Origin: Gautieria morchelliformis
Lineage: Eukaryota > Basidiomycota > Agaricomycetes > Gomphales > Gomphaceae
DNA length: 64,000 nucleotides
Assembly (NCBI GenBank): GCA_015179125.1
Contig: WHVA01000043.1
Coordinates: forward strand, 124,001-188,000
Direction of reading: 5' to 3'
The position numbers were made by a program, and so were the translations under genes. The notes under the pieces were generated by a model that made no database searches, was not told where the DNA came from, and worked only from the letters and a program-made list of their open reading frames with translations. Every line of letters begins with the position of its first letter. Position 1 is the stretch's first letter. This document shows positions 1 through 10,800 of the stretch, piece by piece.

Positions 1-290
1 ACCGGCAACTCCTTCCTTTGTACGTTTCACTCAGTTGTGTGTGCCGCCTCTCCTTTGGGAATGCCGACGCCAATCCACCCCACCTGGCACCCAGTGTAGA
101 AATATGGCGAGCGCTAGAAGCTACTAGAAGCTTGCTCGTGTGAGTGACAAACATGTGATAGCCCTCATGTGGTGCCACACATCTTTATGGGCTCTTTTGA
201 GTAAAGTGTGCATCTTGCCTTAGTGCAAGACATTTCTTTTGTCTTCCTAATTTTGCCATCTATTGATTGAGAGACTATAAGTATTCCTAG
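1..290. other. No recognised gene
   Basis: I see no convincing coding region, RNA gene or repeat boundary here. It is the left flank of the hAT-like terminus that begins near 291. Confidence 0.5.
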
Positions 291-606
291 TAGTGATGTG
301 CTGGGCTCGGGCTCGAGCCCGAAGCCGAGCCTAGCCCGGACCAAGCCCGCTTTGAGCCCACCGAATGGGTCGGGCTTCTGACTTGGGGAAGCCCGGGCTT
401 TGCTGGATATAGTGCGTCTTTGCCTGGATTCGGAAGATGAACTGTATATACATGAAACATCCCTTCGCGCGATCTCAGTACTCACCTAAGCCTTATGTTG
501 AGTCGCCCAAAGCGCAAAATTACCGCGACAGAGAAAGTTACTGACCCCAGCAATGCCTCCGTTCCGGCCCTGGCTTCACACCAGGCAGCAGCTTCGGCTG
601 CCGCTC
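291..606 (+). mobile_element. hAT-like element, 5' end only
   Basis: The stretch starts TAGTGATGTG and is followed at 300-410 by dense GGGCTCGAGCCC-type palindromic motifs, as seen in subterminal regions of fungal hAT elements. An ATG at 495 opens a 38-codon basic, Ala-rich reading frame (MLSRPKRK...) ending at the LTR junction at 607, which resembles the N-terminus of fungal hAT transposases. The rest of the element is not in the window beyond the LTR, so the family call rests on one end and a short peptide. Confidence 0.35.
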
Positions 607-819
607 TGTAAAGATGTCTATCTTAAGCCTTAAGTCACAAGAGCACAACAGAACTTGACCAATGTGTGGTATTCTGATGCTACGTAGTGACAGTGTAAGG
701 GTAAGATGCGATGGGGACCACTAGCCGGTTCCCACGCATAAACTATACAGTGGGTCCCTAAGGGGCCCACTGGGATTATGTAATAACTATTGTACATGTA
801 GATACACGGGTTATTTACA
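607..819 (-). repeat. 3' LTR of element G (213 bp)
   Basis: The plus strand begins TGTAAAG and ends TTATTTACA, giving a 6-bp terminal inverted repeat TGTAAA/TTTACA. On the minus strand it is preceded directly by a purine tract (complement of 820-835, GGGGGAGGG core), the expected polypurine tract. It has no partner LTR in the window, so identity is inferred from ends and context. Confidence 0.6.
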
Positions 820-855
820 CCCTCCCCCTCTATAGACAACTATAGGGGTTAACTA

Positions 856-2898
856 CTACTCATAGAGGTCATCCATGAGGGAGTCCTCTAGAGTGGCCGA
901 TACAATGACGTTGTCGTCGTACGGGGCCGGTGGAGCACGTGACTCCTCCGGGGGCACCTCCGCATCATCGGTGGTGATTGGGTGAGGCTGGTCGGCCTCA
1001 CCACTAGCGGCGGTATCCGCTTGGGTGCTAGGGCCCGTGTCCTCACGGAGCATGGCCTCAACGGCCGGGTCCTCAGTCTGAGGAGGGGGCCGGAAGCGCG
1101 CCAGCTCTCGGTCGAGCTGGGCGTGAGTGAGGGGTCGCGGCACCGCGGCCCTCACGTGGCTGGTCTCGATGACCTTTTGTTGGCCCTTGCGGGCAGCGGC
1201 ACTGAATGCCACGCCGGTGATGCTGCGTTGAACATAATGTTCAATGCGCACCACTCGCTCGCGAGTGACTCCCGCGTAGCGGGCCAACCATCTCGCGATC
1301 TCCACGAGTGGGATGTCGGGGCCGGCTTGGCCCTCCACAGGGAATGGGCCCGTGATTGAGAGCCGCAGGGTGGTTCTCTGAGGCGTCAGCACTTCCCTGG
1401 CGTCGACGAGGCTCGACCATTGGTCTGTCGAGCCGAAGAGGTCGAGTAGCCTCGCCCTGAGAGGTGATGCGACCCCTTTGACCCGGGGCGCAAGGGCCTT
1501 CAACCACATCCAGATGTCCATGTCGTCTAGGTTGAAGGTGCCATCCGCGTTGTCACGGATGGCGGATGGGATCCCTTCAGGGTTGTGTATCCAACCCTTC
1601 AGAATGGCCGCGATGTCGTGCGGGGTACCACCCGCTATCACGAGACAATCCCTTTTGGGATTGTGAGCGCGTTGTTCGTGCTCGATGCATTTGAATACGC
1701 CAATCATCTCGCGTGTACGCGCGAGCTGCGGTGTTTCTTTTGCCCACGCTATGAGTTCGACGAAGCGTGGGTCATCGAGCGGGCAGACGTCGTACCATTG
1801 AGTACGACGCTGTTGGGCCTTTCCTACTGGCCATGGTAGGAGGCCCGTCTCGGAGATCGGTGGGTCTCCAAGTGGTATGATTGCTCCCTCCCTTGGGTAG
1901 GGAGGGTGAACTGTCCCCGCTGGTGGAGGCAGGGCCACGCCAGGCCTGATGTACTGGGCCTCGATCTGTGCTACCCGCCGCTGAAGGGCGGAGTCGTTGA
2001 TGGTGTGCGATGATGACGCCGCTAGGTAAGCACTAATCACGCTTTCCTTCGCAATGGCTAGCCCATTGACGGTGTGGGGGGAGCCGTGCAATTTCTTGCG
2101 CTTTTTCTTTGGCTGCTCTGCCAGCCTCTGTGCCCGTTCGGGGTCGTACGTCTTCCAGATGGATGAGTCGGACTCCCATCCATCTGGGATGCCATACGCA
2201 GAGTCGGAAGGCGCACTCTGCCCTTCCGTCGTTGTCGTTGTCGGGGTCGGCGCCGACAATCGGGACGCTAGCCCCGATGTTGCGCGCGCCGGCAACGGCG
2301 CCGTCGTGCAAGGTGATGATGGCCCGGCCACTGGGTCCGTGGCCGGGTCATGTCGCGGCCTTTTTGAGGCAGCGTGGACCAGGGTAACCTGGAGCTGGGC
2401 TGCACTCAGCTGTTGCTCCAGTTCCTTGATCCTGGCGCGCTTGGTTGCAAGCGCATTGTCGTGGTCCTCGACCGCGCGTTCCAGCTCCTTGACCTCTTTT
2501 TTAAGGTCGTGGATGTCCCAGAGGGGCTCTTCTCGCGCATCACACGCGATGCCCCTTGGGAGCCATCCCCAAGCGGCATCGACGGCATCGCCGATGTCTT
2601 CATCCCGCAATTTGACCTTGCGGGTGCCGGTCGCGGCCCTAAGGTGCGCGGCGTAGTCCGTGCATGTTGCGCAATCGTCCGGGTGGACGATGGCGAGGGC
2701 GTCCTCCCATCCCACGATCATCCAGTGCTCCTGGTCTATTGGAGCACGGAGAATGTCTGCGGCCCCCTGTCTCGGGGCCGTTGTTCGCGTTGTGGACGTT
2801 GACGGATCAACGTCCATCCCATCTTTGGGGGGCATCATCTTCATGGGTAGATGATGGTGGTTGCTTCCAAGAAATGATGCGCCCTCGGAAAGATCCAA
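856..2898 (-). CDS. Intact 680-aa accessory ORF after integrase (function unknown)
   Basis: A 680-codon uninterrupted frame between a broken Ty3 integrase and the polypurine tract of element G. I do not recognise a catalytic family. Visible parts: an N-terminal segment of about 140 residues with a possible C-x-x-C at about 77-80 (CATC); a heptad-rich coiled coil near residues 128-175 (DLKKEVKELERAVEDHDNA onward); a low-complexity Ser/Thr/Pro linker; a lysine-rich nuclear localisation-like PKKKRKK near 263-270; a folded-looking domain at about 290-590 with a GG-T-P-H-D-I-A stretch and several Trp; and an acidic, Pro-rich tail. No CCHC knuckle, protease, transmembrane segment or signal peptide is seen, which argues against an env-like protein. 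It may be a displaced gag-like or regulatory protein of the element, or a captured host gene. Start taken as the first ATG, with a second possible start at codon 20 or 22. Confidence 0.6.
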   Translation of the reverse strand: MDLSEGASFLGSNHHHLPMKMMPPKDGMDVDPSTSTTRTTAPRQGAADILRAPIDQEHWMIVGWEDALAIVHPDDCATCTDYAAHLRAATGTRKVKLRDEDIGDAVDAAWGWLPRGIACDAREEPLWDIHDLKKEVKELERAVEDHDNALATKRARIKELEQQLSAAQLQVTLVHAASKRPRHDPATDPVAGPSSPCTTAPLPARATSGLASRLSAPTPTTTTTEGQSAPSDSAYGIPDGWESDSSIWKTYDPERAQRLAEQPKKKRKKLHGSPHTVNGLAIAKESVISAYLAASSSHTINDSALQRRVAQIEAQYIRPGVALPPPAGTVHPPYPREGAIIPLGDPPISETGLLPWPVGKAQQRRTQWYDVCPLDDPRFVELIAWAKETPQLARTREMIGVFKCIEHEQRAHNPKRDCLVIAGGTPHDIAAILKGWIHNPEGIPSAIRDNADGTFNLDDMDIWMWLKALAPRVKGVASPLRARLLDLFGSTDQWSSLVDAREVLTPQRTTLRLSITGPFPVEGQAGPDIPLVEIARWLARYAGVTRERVVRIEHYVQRSITGVAFSAAARKGQQKVIETSHVRAAVPRPLTHAQLDRELARFRPPPQTEDPAVEAMLREDTGPSTQADTAASGEADQPHPITTDDAEVPPEESRAPPAPYDDNVIVSATLEDSLMDDLYE

Positions 2899-3114
2899 GG
2901 CGAAAATTTAACCGCACCGTGGCCAGTGCGTCACGTGGTCTGCATGTGACAGACGCGTCTAGTGGTGTCTGGGGAGGTCGCATGGCTTGCCCACCCCCCG
3001 AAGCTCTAGATAGCTATCTAGGGCTTCAAGGTCCTTGCAGGACGACATGGGTTCCCATGTCACATCGCCTAGGGTCCAACGGACCTGGAACTCCAGGTCC
3101 ATCGAGTTTATCCA

Positions 3115-4415
3115 TCAATGTGCGATAATCTCGTCGACGAGCCACTCATCGTCGTCATTTGCTCCAAAGTCATAAAATGACTTGGCCTCACGGCGAGGGA
3201 ACAATTCGTCATTGTTAGCCTCGTATCGCCGTACGAGGCTGGAATGGAAGACCGGCGAAATGCGACGGCTTTTCAGTTCATCGGGAAGATCGAGGGTCAC
3301 CGTCGAGGTGTCGTTGTGAGCCTCGACGACGCGCTACGGTCCGATGTACCGCGGGACTAGCTTTCTGGCTCTTCCTTTCGGGAGAGTTAGGTTTTGTGTC
3401 GAAAGGTAGACGCGGTCGTTGGCCGCATACCTGTCGCTCGCCATATGTTTCTTATTTGCGTGAAAAGTTTGCGTCACTCGATGCTCTATGATTGCATTGT
3501 GTGCCGCCATCAGGTTCCATTTTGCCTGATGTGTGAACCGGGCCACCCCCTTGAACGGGGTGTCCACGGCTATGGGGAGGTCTATCCGCGGCATATAGCC
3601 ATGGTTCAGCTCGAAAGATGCGAACCCTGTGGTCGCGCTGACATTGCTGTTGAGGGCGACCTCAACCATTGGGCATTTCAATGCCCAATCCTTCTGATCG
3701 TCTCTGACGACCACGCGCAATATCTGGCCGATTGAGCGGTTTGCCCGCTCGGTTGCTCCATCCGTTTGGGGATGGAAGGCAGTTGACATGAGGAGCTTAG
3801 TCCCCATGAGTCGCTGTAGTTCATGCCAGAAGATCGACGTGAACTTTAAGTCTCTGTCCGAGACGATGGAGTCGGGAACTCCGTGTAGTCGGATGACCTC
3901 CTTCAGAAACAGCCAGGCTACTCCCTTGGCTGACACGCTCGTCGTGGTTGGTACGAGGTGTATGAGCGACGTTAGTCAGTCGATGACTACCATCAGGTAG
4001 TCACAGTCGTTGTATTTGGGCAGGGGCCCCATGAAGTCGATGCCAATCGACTGCCACGGCCTATCTGGAATGGGTAGGCTGTGTAGTAGGCCTTTGGGCC
4101 ATTGTGGCCCGGTTTTCGTCATCTGACACCTCGTGCACGATGTGCAGAACGCTTCTATGTCTGGGTTCATGCCCGGCCACCAATATGCTCTTCGAACGTA
4201 GTTCGAAGTCTTCAGATGGCCGTAGTGGCTGACTATCTGATGTGCCCAATCGATGATAATTTCGATCAGCTTCCTTCCCCCTTGAAGAACAGAGCGGGGG
4301 ACGGCAATGACGTCTCTTTTGAGCTGATTCTTAGTCCAGATCAGTCTGTCCCGGATCCCGAATCTCGGGTGCATGTCCGGGTGTGCCATGTCCCTGTGGT
4401 ACGCATCTCTTAGAC
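3115..4415 (-). pseudogene. Ty3 integrase, broken by stops (element G)
   Basis: Three same-direction open blocks together give a fungal Ty3 integrase. Block 4389-3976 holds the HHCC zinc-binding domain (H-Q-I-V-S-H-Y-G-H, then C-T-S-C-T-R-C) and the first catalytic Asp in GIDFMGPLP. Block 3936-3334 holds the second Asp in SDRDLKF and the Glu in GATERANR. Block 3300-3115 is the C-terminal SH3-like tail with RRISPVFHSS. The blocks are separated by in-frame stops, TGA at 3976-3978 where the family has Trp and TAG at 3334-3336 where Tyr is usual. Another stop lies just upstream of 4413. The catalytic triad residues themselves survive. Confidence 0.85.
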
Positions 4416-4601
4416 AGGTCTACGCCTTGCTCGACGATCCAGTGCAGGGGCGCGCCGTCATTTCCTGCGGCGATGGCTCTGATGTCATCGTCGTCGTCGC
4501 GGGACGCGGCGACGTTCGTGGGCTCTGGTGAGCCCTCGTTTAATGCGGCGGCTTCTGTTACTCTCGCCTCAGTCTTCTCAGCGAGGCGTTTAGAGTGTCT
4601 T

Positions 4602-5095
4602 TGTCAGGGGACACCCTGTGTTCCATTTCCAGTTCCGACACCACACAGTTCCGACTCCATTTCCGACTCCGGTTCCGGTTCCGGTTCCGATTCCATCTCC
4701 ACCTCCGCTTTCGGAAATGATTCCGCTTCTGGGAGAACTTCCACCAGTTCTGTTCGCCTTGCCAGTTCCACTCCAATTTCTGAGTTCCACTCTCGGAACA
4801 GTGTCGGAAATCAAGCGACTCGCGTAATAGGTGGCATCAAGGGTCGATCAAGGGTCAGGGAGGTCGGGAGGATGCAGGGTTGATGGTGGGTGCCAAGTGT
4901 TGTCCCTGGCTGTGCAGTGTAGTATAATATGGACTCACTGACATTGGGGGTCCTTAGACTTTTCTCTTTGGATTTCCCCTTGTCAGGTGAGAATCCCCTC
5001 TCTTGTATACTCTGTTCATTTATACAGACTTTGGATTTCCCCTTGTCAGTTTTGTGGTAGTGTGATCTCCACAACTAGCCAGGGTTGCCCTCACA
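4602..5095 (+). repeat. LTR of Ty3 family A (494 bp), 5' copy
   Basis: It starts TGTCAGGGGACACC and ends TTGCCCTCACA. A near copy in the opposite direction lies at 54635-55124. The U3 portion at 4614-4740 is a degenerate array of TTCCGGTTCC/TTCCGACTCC units. The distal part has two copies of a TTTGGATTTCCCCTTGTCAG box about 60 bp apart. gag follows directly on the plus strand, making this a 5' LTR. It is inserted into element G. Confidence 0.85.
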
Positions 5096-5283
5096 GCAGA
5101 AAAGTCTCTCCCCTAGAGGACCGGCGGTCGTACTGCGCGTTGCATTCGCCATAGGTGCGTTTGGAATCGGAGACAGCGACTCGGAGATCGCAACCTCTTC
5201 CGCACACACAGCATACGACAGCCCCTCTTCTTACGTCGAGCTCCCAACCCCGGAAATCCCGTCCCATATTTCTCCTTCCGACA

Positions 5284-6458
5284 TGGATCCGGACGATTGT
5301 CTTCGGAATATGGAGGAGGAATTGACGCGGAACCGGATGAAGACCGACGCGATTGAACCAGCCTTACAAGAGATTTTGGCTAAGTTAGATATTCCACAAA
5401 GTGGTGGAAATGAAATGCTGGATGATCCGGATTTCGGAAAAGCGGAAGCAGCGGAAGAGAGGATGTCCGCGAAGTTAGCAAAGGTCAAACCTGCAACTCC
5501 GGCAGACTTTGACGGAGATCGGGAAAAGGGACGCGCATTCTTCAACACATGCAGCATCTACTTCGCAATTGTCAGAGACCTCTTTCCGAACGACCAGGCT
5601 CGGATCCACTGGGCATTGTCCTTTTTCAAGTCGGACTGCGCAGCCTGTTTTGCAAACAAGGTGATCTGACATGAAGCGAAGGGCAAGGGGAACTACTTCC
5701 GGGACTGGGACGCCTTCGAGAAAACATTTTCCGATCAGTTCTGCCCGAAAAACGAGCAGCTCACAGCCCTTACGAAGCTCGAGGGGACCAGCTGGTACCA
5801 GGCCAAGGATCCGGTTGATGACTACATCGATCGCTTCCAGGAGCTCATCGACCTTGCGGAGTATGACGACGACAAGACGATCGTCATCAAATTCCGACGA
5901 GGACTTGATCTGACACTCCAGAACCAAGTTGCGCTGCTTGGGGATGGAGCTCCGAATTTCGATGACCCGGAAGGGTGGTACCAAGCTGCGCAGAGGGTGT
6001 CCCGGAACAGGGAAGCAAATGAGGCCTTCGTGGAGACAAACCGGAACATGACACGCAGTTCCGCTCGTCCTACTCCACCTGTGCCAAAACCCGGAAGTAC
6101 ATTCATTCCCACATGGAAACTATTTCCGACGCTTGCTCCGCCTGCTCCTATTAGGAACCCTAGCCCCCCTCCCTCAAAGGGTGGCCCTACCCCGATGGAT
6201 GTTGACCGCATGCGTGGGAAAGGCCACGGAACTATCACCTGCTTCCGATACCGACAACCAGGCCACTATGCTCGCGAGTGCCCCCAAGCCTTTGACATCC
6301 GGCTTATGACCACGGAGGAGAAACTCGAGCTCCTTCCAGAGTTCCTCGCACTCGCAGACATAAGCAGAGTGCCCACTGCGGAAGGGAATTCCGAAAATGC
6401 GGAACATGGTCCACCGGAAGCGGAAGATGCGTCGGATTTTGTGACGCGCAGCGGGTGA
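5284..6458 (+). pseudogene. Ty3 family A gag with one internal stop
   Basis: The frame starting at ATG 5284 runs to TGA 6456-6458 with one internal TGA at 5667-5669. The first part is an acidic alpha-helical capsid-like region with FDGDREKGRAFFNTCSIYF. The second part continues with NYFRDWDAFEKTFSDQFCP, typical of the retrotransposon gag domain. A zinc knuckle lies near 6240 (CFRYRQPGHYARECP). Its second ligand is Tyr (TAC at 6249-6251) where Cys is expected, so the knuckle is damaged. The internal stop sits where Arg is likely in relatives. Both changes fit single C-to-T or G-to-A transitions. The role when intact is coat assembly around element RNA. Confidence 0.8.
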
Positions 6459-6460
6459 GA

Positions 6461-6568
6461 TGTGTGCCCCTGCTGCCTGTACATAACCGGTTTGCCTGTC
6501 TTGAAGTAGAGAATGAAAAGCCCCCACTCCCCTCACTTCGTACAGACCCACCGGATAAAGTCACATAA
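6461..6568 (+). pseudogene. Start of Ty3 family A pol, cut off
   Basis: A short frame just after gag reads CVPLLPVHNRFACLEVENE and onward to a TAA at 6566-6568. It resembles the opening of pol in fungal Ty3 elements. It is cut by LINE-1, and the rest of pol does not resume after the LINE poly(A) tail at 12.1 kb. Confidence 0.45.
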
Positions 6569-7876
6569 AAACCAAATCCGACACCCCATCCATCCCGCAT
6601 CCGCCCTTGGATCTGCAGCGTACACAGAGCCAGAGTAGAGATAAGAGAGGAAGTCAGAGAGGAGGCGACAGCGCAAGGCGCTACATATGCGGCAGCCCTC
6701 AAAGGTAACGTCCCCCTATCACATCCGAGCAACCTGGCAAGAGCCAGGGCCAGAGAGCGCCAGCTGCTGATAGACAGAGACCCGAGAGCCGAGCACAACG
6801 CATTGGGGGAACTCACCGAAAGGGAGCTGGTTGCAAAGGCCAACGAAGCGCTAGAACAACTTGGAGAGCCGAACTCGCTCGAGGACATCAGCTTCGTAGG
6901 GGCCAAGATCCTGGCCAACGGAGGGATAGTCTACGAATTAAACAAACCGGCTGCAGCCAAGTGGGTCCAGACCAACAAAGCGCGCTTTGTAGACAAACTA
7001 GGCGGGACGTCTGTGGTCAAAGACAGAGCAGTATCAGTTTTAGTAGAATACGTCCCACTAACACACTCACCAGAAGCGATGGGAGAACTCAAGAAAATTG
7101 AAAGAGACTCCAGGCTACCCAGCGATACCCTGCTGTCGACCAGATGGATAAAACCAGCGAGCAGGAGAACCCAAGGACAGCGCTCAGCGCACCTAATAGC
7201 TAAGTTCTCCACAATAGAAGCTGCAAATCAGAGTATACGGGACGGGCTGATAATAGCAGGAAAACGCACCTGGGCGAGACGAATGAAAAGAGAACCCAGG
7301 AGGTGTCTAAAATGCCAAAGACAAAACGCACGACACATGGCGGCGGAATGCGGGAGCGAGGAGGTATGCGGGACTTGCGGAAAGGGGCACAAAACGGCAG
7401 AGTGCGAGGAAACAGACCCGACTCGATACCGATGCGTAAACTGCGACCAAAACGGACACGCGTCATGGGATCGCACGTGCCCAGCGTTCACAGCTGCGTG
7501 CCAAGCCATCGAGAGAACAGACCCAGAAGGAACGTATAAATATTTCCCCAACGACACACCGTGGACATGGGAGCAGCAGGGTCAACAGGGTACAACGGCG
7601 GACGCGGCGGAGCTGCTACAGAGGGAAGTGGAGCGCATCAGCAGAATGAACAACCCAGATCAGACACAACCTACGACCAGAAGAGACAGCGAACGCGAAC
7701 CAACAAGAGCCGGACCACCAGGGGAAGGACGAGGACGACACAACACCAACCTGGAATTTGGCCACAGAGACTCAGGATGGCAGAACCGTAGCGCAAGACA
7801 AAGGATGCTAGATGAGTTCGGGACAGCGGACGGAGAACAGACAGAGATGACCAACAACGAGATACAGCAAGGATGA
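6569..7876 (+). pseudogene. LINE-1 ORF1, 5' truncated, three CCHC knuckles
   Basis: The frame is open from 6569 with no ATG near its start, then reads through to TGA 7874-7876. Before the knuckles lies a basic RNA-binding-like region with TRWIKPA and KFSTIEAANQSIRDG, also present in LINE-2. The three knuckles follow one another: CLKCQRQNARHMAAEC, CGTCGKGHKTAEC and CVNCDQNGHASWDRTC. The tail is Gln/Arg-rich. The protein would coat LINE RNA. It overlaps the ORF2 start by 4 bp (ATGA), suggesting coupled translation by stop-restart. Missing N-terminus makes it non-functional as it stands. Confidence 0.8.
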
Positions 7877-10800
7877 GTGACACAACCAAAATGATACAAC
7901 ACTTGCGGATCAGACAACAAAATGCCAACAAGTCACTAACGGCTACAGCAGACATACTCGCCAAGGCCACACCCGACAAATACGATATAATCGCCATACA
8001 AGAACCGTACATCGACTTCCTCGGAAATGCAAGAGCGACCCCTAACTGGTACACCATCTACCCCAAGACCCACTACATAGACAAAGAGAAAAGGACGAGG
8101 TCGATGATGCTAGTCAACAAGAGGATAGCGATGAGATCATGGGAAGCCCTCGATATTGGCTCCCCGGACATAACAGCAATGAGGATAGAGACACAAGCCG
8201 GCAGTATCATAATCCTAAATGTCTACTGCGACTGCACACACTCCGACGCACTGCGCAACATCGACGTATTCATACAAAAACAAACGGACGGCAGAGAAAA
8301 CAGGGAAAGCGACGCAGGAATGATATGGGTCGGGGACTTCAACAGACATCACCCCCAATGGGACGAAGAACGCAATAACCATCTATTCACCAGGAGCAAC
8401 CTCGACGAGGCGCAACTACTTATAGATGCGGTAGTGGAAAGGGATATGCAGATGATACTGCCTAAGGACACGCTGACGCTACAAGCCATGTCCACAGGGA
8501 ACCTGACGCGAACGGATAACGTATTCTTATCCTCATCGCTACTAGAATGCTTACTTCGATGTCACACAGAGCCCGAAGACCAGCCGGTGAGGAGCGACCA
8601 CTGCCCAGTGGACACCATTCTGGAAATGACGCTCGAGACAACGCCCACAGAACCGCATTACAATTACAGACAAGTCGACTGGGAGGCATTCAAAGAGAAG
8701 CTAAGAGAGAGGCTACAGAGTCAGATAGAACAACCGGTCCCCACAGACAAGCAGCAATTTCACAATAACCTGAAAAAGATTACTGACGCTATCATAGACA
8801 TCACAAGAGATCAAGTGCCGCGAACGAAACCCTCCCCGTTCATGAAGCGCTGGTGGTCCCAAAATCTGACCAAGCTCAGAACGGAGACGAGGAAAACAGG
8901 GAGACAGGCATACAAGCACAGAGTGGACCGCGCACACGAATCACACGTGAAGTACAAGGGGGCCAGGAACAAGTACGCGGAAGCAATAGAGAGCTCCAAA
9001 AGAGAGCACTGGGAAGATTTCTTAGAGCATGTCAACCAAAAGACGGTATGGACAGTCCACAAGTACGCATCGAGCGACCCAACGGACGGGGGATGAACGC
9101 GAGTCCCAAAGCTCACTTCCAAGCATGGCAATGGCGAGCAATGGATAGCAGAGTCCAACGAAGACAAAACCTCAATGCTCTTCAAGAATTTCTTCCCAGA
9201 CGCGACAACTAGCTCTGGACCAGCCGCAGAAGAGGATTACCCGCCCCCCTCGTTCGACTATGAAGAGATCACGGACGAGCAGATACGCAGAGCGATAGAA
9301 AAGCTGAACGCGTTCAAAGCGCCAGGAGCCAACGGTATCCCGAACTCAGTGATTAAACAGAACGCTGACGTGCTCTTACCCTATATAGGACCACTATTCC
9401 GTGCGACGTTCAGCCTAGAGATATACCCCAGCGAATGGCGGGACTCCATCACCAAAGTACTCCACAAACCAGGGAAAAAAGATTACACCGTCCCAGGCGC
9501 GTACAGACCAATCGCGTTACTAGACACTTTGGGAAAAGTGCTGTCGGCATGCGTCGCGGAAGAGTTGGTCAAGAACACGGAGAGGTACAACCTCCTGCCG
9601 AGCAACCACTATGGATGTAGACCGGGCCGCACGACAACCGACGCGATCCACCACGTGTTAGCGACTGCGAAAGACGCATGGAGGAAAGGGAATACATTGG
9701 GTGTGCTATTTCTCGATATCAAAGGAGCATTCCCAAGCGTTATACTAACCACGCTTATACACGACATGCGCATGCGAGGTATCCCCAAAGAATATACCGA
9801 ATGGATAAAAAGAAAAGTCCAAAGGCGCAGAACCACCGTACAACTGGACGACTACAGCACTGCATTGATGACCATAGGGCGCGGCATGGACCAGGGGTGC
9901 CCCATATCGGCCATAGCCTATCAATACTACAATGCGAGCCTGATCGAGGTAGTCCGAAAGAGGAACGGCGAGGACTGCATAGGATTCGTCGACGACACAA
10001 CCATACTAGCGGAGGGGAGAGACATGGCAAGCTCCTTCGAGAAGCTGGAGAGAATAATGACCAGAGATGGGGGGGCGCTGGAATGGGCGTGAACACATGA
10101 GTGCACATTCGCTATAGAAAAGTTCGGGCTAATGGGACTGACCAGGAAGAGGGAACCTGACCCCACAAAGGAAAGGAAGACCAAACCAGTAAAGAGGCCC
10201 TCGATAAGCCTGGGACAGCACACGGTCGAACCGGCTCAGTCACACAAGTTCCTCGGGAACATCATAGACCAGGAACTGCGATTCAAGGAGCAAGTCAATC
10301 ACGCTCTCCAAAAAGGCAGCAGATTCATCGAACAATACAAGAGACTGGCGAAGCCCACTAAAGGCGTCCCGGCCAAACAGATGAGACTATACTACCTCAC
10401 AGTTGCAGTCCCGAAGCTTCTATACGCAGCTGACGCCTTCCTCTTGCCAGAGTCCACACGTAGTAGAGGAACGAAAGGACACATCAACAAGCTAGCTCGG
10501 GTCCAGAGACAGGCAGCACTCGCAATAACGGGAGCGATGAGCACCACGGCGAGTGATACCCTCGATGCCCACGCTAACCTACTGCCATTTCAGCTTCTGG
10601 TGGACAAGACAGTACACAGAGCGGCCGTGCGCCTAGCTTGCCTCCCAGACAAGCACCCACTGGCCGCCAGAGTGCAGAGAGTGGCAGCAAGATATGTCAA
10701 AAGGCACAGAACGCCTTTCCATGAGATCATGCACGCGTACGCACTGCAGCCAGGTAAGATGGAGAAAATACAAACGGTAACCCAGAGCCCAAAGTGGGCA

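Larger units (their letters stand above)
607..4601 (-). mobile_element. Ty3-type element G, 5' truncated
   Basis: Read on the minus strand this segment runs integrase, a 680-codon ORF, polypurine tract, LTR. Reverse transcriptase, RNase H, gag and the 5' LTR are missing because the family A LTR begins at 4602, inside what should be the region just before the integrase zinc finger. The integrase carries at least three nonsense codons, so the copy cannot move by itself. The order, with an extra ORF between integrase and the 3' LTR, is shared with element E at 32.5-37.8 kb although the two extra proteins show no obvious similarity. Confidence 0.7.

Noticed and set aside
607..819. A second LTR for element G elsewhere in the window
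   Set aside because: No other copy of the 213-bp sequence was found by eye, so the 5' LTR is taken as lost.
4383..4883. 166-codon plus ORF and 72-74-codon minus ORFs
   Set aside because: They translate the TTCCGG array in the U3 of LTR A.
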